Of a stretch of 64,000 nt of DNA, positions 56,902-64,000 are shown in pieces (position 1 is the stretch's first letter; each line of letters starts with the position of its first letter). The position numbers and the translations under genes are program-made. Under the pieces are notes generated by a model. The model was not told the DNA's origin, did no database searches, and worked only from the letters and a program-made list of their open reading frames with translations. The DNA is from Mariannaea sp. PMI_226. Taxonomy: Eukaryota > Ascomycota > Sordariomycetes > Hypocreales > Nectriaceae. The stretch spans positions 310,001-374,000 of the forward strand of contig JANFOG010000007.1 in assembly GCA_024336345.1 (NCBI GenBank), in the 5' to 3' direction.

Positions 56902-59900
56902 CAGTCATCTCTAGGCGTTTTGGGGACGGATTTAGATACTTGCAAGGCTAGTTAGTGATTCTGTTTATAGCATACACAGGTTCACTGCCCTGTTAGCTTA
57001 CATGCCCGAAAACATCCAACGAATCTCCAGCCCCAATCCTATCTAAGCTACCGCCACGATCATGGCATATCGTTCAACTCGCAGCGGGATCTTAGATGGG
57101 AGGCTAAATATATAGTTTCTGTTTTTATCATGTGTAGTTCGGGGGGCTGTTGCTGTCCCCGTCATGACTTATGCACTGTATATTATTCCAGCCACTCACC
57201 ATCGCGCACAGCCTCCCATGTCTGCCGTTGTCACTTCTTCGATGTCTCTTCGTCGCGACTCCGAGCGGGTAGATGTTTATTCCAACTAAAAACAAGCCTT
57301 TTGTTTGTATAACTGGGTAGATGATGGCGAAAAGGAAGCTCAAGTGCCGCAGACGATTCGTCGTTGCTCTAGGCATACCAAGTTGTAGATAGACTAGGCA
57401 AGGGTATCGAGGTCTTTGAGCACATTACTTCTCTCCTTCTATTAGTACCTCATATGCTTTTACGCAACTAATACTGCTAGTTTTTCCCATAATTAAGTGG
57501 GTTGGATATTTGAAAGCCTCGAGGAAGGAGAGAGAAGACTGTCGATATACTGCGGGACTTGTTCTCTGTCACCAAGAATGGGAGGCACTTGACCGTGACC
57601 CAAAAGGCAAGAAAGAAGGCCATAAGGATAGCATATCATGAAATTTTATAATGAAGATCCCCTTAACAGTTTCAGTGGGATCAGACGTCTGTGTTGGTCG
57701 TCACTGTCATCTTTCGAAGCAGTTACAGTTAGGAGTGGCATGATAATGTCGTCTGATGAATGGACCAAGACGAACAGATAACAGAGAGAGCGATGAGAAA
57801 GAGACATACTACTTCCACATAAAATAATAAATTCACATCAAGCCATTTTAATAGCCAATAGAATATGCATGCATTCCCTAAGATATAATCGATCCAGTTG
57901 ACCTGTATGAGAGGGAGAATGCTACCAAAAAAGACGTGCATTATCTGGTGAAAGGCAAGCAAAGAAAGGCCACAGAAGCTCTCTTACTCTCCGTTTCCTT
58001 CATTTCCACCCCTTCGAGTCAGCTCAGATTGGCCTCTGCCAATCCTCTATTAATTTGAGACAAGTATTCGCGTCATTCTGTTTCAACCCTGGTAACGACT
58101 TGACCACTTTCAAATTCCCAACAAACAGACCTAGTGCCGCACAGATAGTTTCGTTCAGTGAACAGACGTCTCTTCAAGCCATATACAACTGAAGCCCTTG
58201 GGATACCCAGTATCGCATGTACAAAACCTCAACAGTTGGGGGGGCAATCAACACCCTCTTCACTTGGAACATCTTACGATTCCTCGAGCAAAAACTAGGC
58301 TCCCAAAGCTTCAGCTCGATTCTCATGCCTTGGGCCTCAAAAACATCTACACCAATCTCTCGCTCACTCCCAAAAGCGTCTCACGGACCTCCAACTGGCC
58401 TTTACCGGAATACACGAAAAAAAAAAAAACCACTACGTCACGATCTAAACCCTGTGACCTTTACATGGACGCGGACGCGAACTAGGCCCCCCGTCTAGCC
58501 TCCACCTCCTCTGGGACGGGCATCGCGGCACGGGGCCGGTTGGGAGCGGCCCGTAAGTCGTCTTCTTTTTGCTATTCTTCCCTTTCTCTTAATTACCTTT
58601 CCGCCTTGACTTGTGCTCCCGCCCGCCCGCCCGCTTGCTAATTCAGAGTTAGCATGTCTCATGAACGGCAGCGTCAAGGCCCTTGATCGCCCGCATCACA
58701 GCTTGGGCATAAGAAGACAAAAGGTGAGTGAAGGCACTCCTCTGCTAAAGCAGCACAACTTGCAACTTCGTATAAAACTGGAATAGAAAAACAATAATAC
58801 CTAAAAGCCACCTGTTTTCTTGATAGCTGTGATGGCATGCTAGATACGCCACAAAACTGTCATCATGTCAACTGGCCTCAACCGGCCCCCATGAAGAAGA
58901 GGGCTGCCAGTTAAACAGCCCACAGGTATCCACGAGTTGTCCCGGTCCCGAATAAGTCGTCGCCTTCCCGGTTTCCACACACACCGGGAGATACTTCAAC
59001 TACCCTTGAAAAGTACAGTAAAAGCTTACCAAGACATGTGAAAGGAGAGAAACCTGAGTGGCGATGAGTCTTCAACGGCGACTCGTCTTGTCACGCATCC
59101 ATCCTGTTCGCGGTGGATGCCCCGTAAGTTCACCTCCCCCGCTAGAGAAAGAGAATGCAGTGTTTTCATTCGTGCCATCGTCCTACGACGTGATACGAGT
59201 CCGTAACGCTCATAAACTTTCCAGCTCGTCTCGGGTTGCAACCGCTCAAGACGCTTTCACACACCTACACCACACCTGCACACCATCCCCAGGTCACATG
59301 TTTGGTCACACGCCCGTTCTAGCCTGATGGTAGCACTGCCCAATATCATTTCTTGTCTAATCGTATTATTGGGTCTTGGCAAAGGGTGGGCCCTGGTCTC
59401 CTGGTCTTTCAAACCTGCCTTGGTGATAGTTTTAGTACTTGGTAAAGATATCTATGGTGTATGCACTCTTCCAAGGTCACAACAATATGTGGCCCATTGA
59501 CAACCCCTTGGTCATCTCATGGGTAAATCTACAGTGTTACGCGTCCAAGTCGTAATATCTAGATCACTGCATCGTCATCAACCAGAGAATGCAGGTCCAA
59601 ATGTCAGATTGTAGTTTAGCAGCGTCAAAGTGGCAAGCGAGGATGTGATAGTGCTAGGTCCACCAAGGGCCCTTGAAGATCTGTGCAGCAGCTCTGCATG
59701 TAAGCTTTAGCCCAACCAAGTTACCATCACCTTAGTAGTCAGAAAAATAACCAAATCACATCTGTCCTGAAGAATAACGGACACTCTAGGGAATCCCAAG
59801 GGCTCACAAGTTTGGGCGAAGGAGGAGGGGGAGGGGGTGGGAAGGGGGGGGATAATTTGATGGTGATTGCTAAAGAGGATCATGCCACATATTTCGGAGC

Positions 59901-60247
59901 ATTCGCACCGGCATATATGTCTTCATATTGAGTTCAGTCGTACTGAACCCCCAACTTGTAAATGACAGAAATGTATCTTGCAAGGACGGTGTCGACAGGG
60001 CAAGACATGCGCCTCGGGACCTGACGAATGTGTGGGAGAGGAACTGAGGACTCCGCCAACTCCCGGGTCGGATGATGTGGGGCAGGGATCATGAGATTCC
60101 GTGAGATGCTAGCCTGGGCCAGGGAAGTGGTCGATCTTCGAAGCGAGGGTGTGAAGCCGTGCTTTGGAGGCTATTGGGCCCTTGGAAGCTGCTGCAGGGT
60201 CCCTCTGCTTGAACGATGAGTTTGGGTAGTAGAACACAACATCCAAC

Positions 60248-60273
60248 TAGTTGACATAGGTAGTTGACATAGG
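60248..60273. repeat. Two tandem 13-bp units TAGTTGACATAGG
   Basis: Exact direct duplication of TAGTTGACATAGG in non-coding DNA. Confidence 0.85.
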
Positions 60274-61422
60274 TAGTAGCAGCAGTCTGGTATGAGATCG
60301 CCCATAAAAAAACTGAAGGACACACACTTCTTCTTCTAAAGCCAGTCGTTGTAGACAAGGCAAGATCTTGAACAGATTTCATGATTCTGAGAAAGACCCG
60401 AGACACGGCATACCCAGGTTCCCGGTGCTGAGAGGTGTGGGAATAATAGATATGGCAGCATACATGCAAATGTGCGGTACTAGGAATCAATGATGATGGG
60501 AAGAAGACGAGCTACTGACCCGTCTCCGCTGAGATAGAGTGGTGTCTCGAAAGGTGGGCTTAACGTGGGTGAGGAGAAGACCATGCAAGGCAAAGCATGG
60601 CTGTCAGAACTAACTTCAAGCCCAACCTTCGAGGCCGGTCAGGCGGGCATCATCTTGGGCGGTAACACGAGAACAAGTGAAAGGCAAGTGGTTGGGGAGT
60701 GTAAACACTAGCTCACAACTTGCACGCGGCGGAGAGGAGGGGGTTGTGGGGACAGCAGGATTGAGCGATGAGGCCCTCCGATCATGCTGGTGGTGAAACT
60801 AGAAGCTCTGATGCAGGCTGATGAGTGAAAGGGTGACCATCCACTTGAGACAATTCCAGGATAAGGTCAACCTCAGAAATTGACGGGCTAGACTACATTT
60901 GAAGGATGCTACATCTTTGGTATTTCGATATGTGCAGAGCATGGACCAGAAAATGGATTGATATCTTGACCGCATTCGCAGGTCATTGCAGAATGAAGAC
61001 AAACAGATAACTAGCTCTATTCGTCTGCAGGGATATCCACTATAGATTGCACATACATAGTAGATCATCCGGCGCTTTTCGGAGTGCGAACTCCTGCACG
61101 TCGTGGACGGCAGGCAGCGAACTAGTTAGGAGAAGAAAGACGCACAGTAGAACAATTGCCAAGGATGATTTCGACGGGAATTGTAGCCATAGCCAGTCGG
61201 CGTGAAGCTAGAGGAGATAGTAGGCTGCATGGCTCGCCGAGACAAAACTAGAGAGGGTGGGAGGCGATCAACAGCATACAGTATTCGGGCGACCAAGTTA
61301 AAAATTAGGCGCCTCACATGGATAAACTAACGTCAGAGAAGAGCGAAAGGTCTTCCAACCCGGACAGAGAGGAGGTGTGGGGAATAGTCGGGATGGAACG
61401 AGCCGAGAGGGGAGACCGCAAG

Positions 61423-61446
61423 ATGACTTGATGACTTGATGAGTTG
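61423..61446. repeat. Three tandem 8-bp units ATGACTTG
   Basis: ATGACTTG, ATGACTTG, ATGAGTTG in direct succession. Non-coding. Confidence 0.85.
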
Positions 61447-61843
61447 CGGGCAAAGTTGGGCAACTGAGACATACAGAACTCACGGCAGACCTGTAGATTA
61501 CGTACGCTGGAGTTTGGAGGCTGTCCGTTCTGACTGCTGCAAAGGCTGGGGGTGGTGGAACAACGCGGATTGATCCTGCAAGGAAGAGGAAGAGAAGAAG
61601 GCTGCAACTGGTAAGCTCAGGGCTCAACACCCAAGGCTGTCTCTGGGGTAGCTGATGGATCAATCCTGCAGCTGCGGAGATCCAATAACTAGTTGAAGCC
61701 GTCTGCTAGTTGCATGTCCGTGCAGGTCTGTGCAGGTCAGTGTGTCTGTGTGGACGGAGGGAAGGGAGGGAAGGGGGGGGAGGAAATTGGGAGGGGAGGG
61801 GCTGCACACTGGAAGAAAGATGTGGAAGAGGTCGAGTACAATG

Positions 61844-61864
61844 CCTTTGTCCTTTGTCCTTTGT
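61844..61864. repeat. Three tandem 7-bp units CCTTTGT
   Basis: CCTTTGT repeated three times, followed by a related CTTGTCTTTGG. Non-coding. Confidence 0.8.
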
Positions 61865-64000
61865 CTTGTCTTTGGTTGACCGCATCCCGTACGTACGAGT
61901 GTGCGCGTGAGAGCCTGAGGATTCCAGCGATCCATCGAATTGTCGGTGTGAGGACTCAGTTTGAGCTGCTCCCAACTTGCCCTGCACTGAGGTTTGCTTG
62001 AAGGTACTCGGTACGTATTTTTGTTGGTAGGTGGTACTTTGCGCTTGGTTACTCCATACCACTTCCCTGATTGGATCCTGGAATGCAATGCAATGCATGC
62101 GGGGTCTATTTCTGGCAGATGCAATGGAAGGGCGAGGACGCTTGGGCCCTCATCAGGGATGCACCAGATGGTGGAGGCGTCCCCGATAACCTCAGTGGCC
62201 CATGGCGGCCTCTAGTGGGCGTCAGCGGGCTTCCGCTCAGTGGCTGGCGCGCTGTAGGCTCGCCATATCGGGAATGCTGCATTTCCCGGCGCCTTGCAGA
62301 AGAGCTGATCCTTGCATGCTGCACCAGGACTTTTTGCTTTGCTGCAATATGGCGTCAGTCAAACATTGCTTTTTCCTTCTTCTCTTGAGCGGGTTTGGTT
62401 CTGGAGCTTTTGTATTACCATCATAGGTGCACAAAGTATCCGTAGACTGACCTGTTTGGGAAGCCCATGCACCAATGTTTCCTTGCGGAGATATTAGTCC
62501 CCAAATGGGTACTGTACACTCGGGTAAGGCTCTAGGTTGCAAACCCGTCTGTGCGAGGTTACGCGAATAGGGCAGCGAGACGAACCTCAATGTCCTACGC
62601 ATCTTCAACCATTGAACAAATGGGCACTTTGGGCAATGGGTGACCAAGGATCTACCGGGATCTAGCTGCAAAGGAACCTTACAGGAGAACAAGCTGCCAA
62701 TTACAATGTCGAATGCTGGCACCCGGGCATGGAACACGGAGCGAGTCTGCGAGATCCCTCATCGCGTGAACGGTAATTCAATCTTTTTTGTCCCCTACTG
62801 GGCCCCCAGGGCTGAAGCTGGACCACATGGGGTTGGATCGGATCAACGGGCTGAGTGACCTTTCTGCGACGCGACCAAGTCGTGTCTGCATTCATGGTTA
62901 CACTCACCGGCAGAAAAGGGGAACGCGTGGACATAAGAGAGAGCGAGAGAATTACTATGTACATAGAAAGCGATAAAGACAATGGACCCCCATGGGCCAA
63001 GTTGGACATAGCCAATGACTGGCATCTGTCTTGAGTGTCGCGGCAAACGGTGAAGGCGATGCGTACTTGACGAAACTAGGCCACATGGATGTGCCCCTGT
63101 GCGTTGTGGATTGTGGGCATGGACATGGACAAAAGTCGAGACATTAGCGACTATGGAATGAAGGGCAGCTATTGCATGCGACAAGCAGCAGGGGGGATGG
63201 CTTTTCTCAATGCCACGAGTCTGTAGCAAGCGGTGATGCATCACGCATGGAGGCGAGACAGAGTCGCAAACAAAGACATTCTAGATGAAAGGTACGAAGT
63301 GAGGATACGTACTTGATATGAATACTGTACCCGCGTGTAGGTAGCTTGTTCTAAACGGCCAAGCTGATTGCAATTCCTTGGACGTGCGCGCCGGGACTTG
63401 GCAAAGCCGTCCCAATATGTAAGCACGACAGTTTAAGCAGCGGAGCCAAGACTAGAACATTGGATCCAACTTTTCCGTTGTAATTAACACTGATTTCGCG
63501 CCATATGACGAACAGACCATACACTCTCAAATACGACCCAACACGGAGATGGTGTTGAGGCCAAAGGATCGACATGAGATGCCGAGAGAGGCTTGACGGG
63601 CAGGGGGGGCAATTGCCCCAGGTTTTTTTTTCCCCCCATCCTTGGCCAGCCGCGTGGTGTTGTCTGTGATGAGTCTGGGTCTCACCTCTAAGTTGAAGGA
63701 AGACGAGGCGCGTCATGGAGGGGGGCTCTGGCACCGGGAGGGAGGGGGGGAAGGGGGGTCAGAGAAACCAGGTAGTTTTCGTCCTTCGTTCATGGCTAGA
63801 TGAAAGATGGGAGAGAGAGAGGGATGACTGGTGACCATGTAGGCTGAGGTACGTGTGAGGAGGGAGTGTGGCCCCTCACGGCTCTCATGCCTTGACGCCT
63901 CCTAGTCCTCTCCTCAGCCCATGATACCTCATCTTGCCTCTTATGTCGCGTTGTAACAGGCGCATACCAAGGGATGCACATTAACCCCATGGAATCCCCC

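Larger units (their letters stand above)
56902..64000. other. About 7 kb gene-free right end
   Basis: No open frame here shows conserved motifs, exon-like splice structure or a plausible start. To about 58.2 kb it is AT-rich; further right it is balanced to GC-rich with C/T- or G/A-rich tracts (for example 58390-58640, 59815-59850, 61755-61805, 63600-63760) and several short tandem repeats. It may be the upstream regulatory region of a gene beyond the window, a long non-coding RNA locus, or simple intergenic DNA. Confidence 0.45.

Noticed and set aside
60000..64000. Many open frames of 60-166 codons on both strands
   Set aside because: They overlap heavily, have skewed composition, and show no motif or exon structure.

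Overview
The window looks like nuclear DNA of a filamentous ascomycete (Pezizomycotina, probably Sordariomycetes and perhaps Hypocreales; the lower ranks are inferred). The genes are carried by short introns of mostly 50-140 nt with GT..AG borders, often with a CTAAC/CTGAC-type branch site. Recognised products are fungal orthologues: ATG26-type sterol glucosyltransferase, Mtf2-like mitochondrial protein, CMR1, FCP1, condensin CND1, CDC7, ribosomal protein L28/uL15, CHL1 helicase and the GRIM-19 subunit of complex I. I saw no bacterial operons, CRISPR array, rRNA or convincing tRNA.

Left part (1-13 kb): a nitrilase-family hydrolase, a divergent pair (Mtf2-like gene and CMR1), an amino-acid/GABA-type permease, then an AT-rich stretch holding a decayed fungal transcription-factor gene with a frameshift and stops. 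13.6-18.2 kb: a five-exon ATG26-type sterol 3-beta-glucosyltransferase. 19.5-22.7 kb: two same-strand genes of unknown function that share a C-terminal domain and look like old tandem duplicates. 23.9-29.6 kb: the GRIM-19 subunit, a short-chain dehydrogenase and the RNA polymerase II CTD phosphatase FCP1.

Middle (32-43 kb): a dense conserved cell-cycle block. Condensin CND1 and the S-phase kinase CDC7 lie head to head across about 0.74 kb; RPL28 and CHL1 lie head to head across about 0.38 kb. The first of these promoters, and that of CMR1, carry ACGCG/ACGCGT cores like those bound by MBF-type G1/S regulators.

Right part (43-64 kb): gene-poor. It holds an unrecognised spliced gene or relic (44-45 kb), an FCY2-like NCS1 purine-cytosine permease, a small Cys-rich unknown protein, a bZIP transcription factor with an unresolved start and an overlapping upstream reading frame, one decayed gene fragment near 56.5 kb, and about 6-7 kb at the right end with no supportable gene but several short tandem repeats.

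Exon borders were placed by eye from GT/AG signals, reading-frame continuity and family conservation. Coordinates given for CDS features are genomic spans; exons are listed in the evidence.
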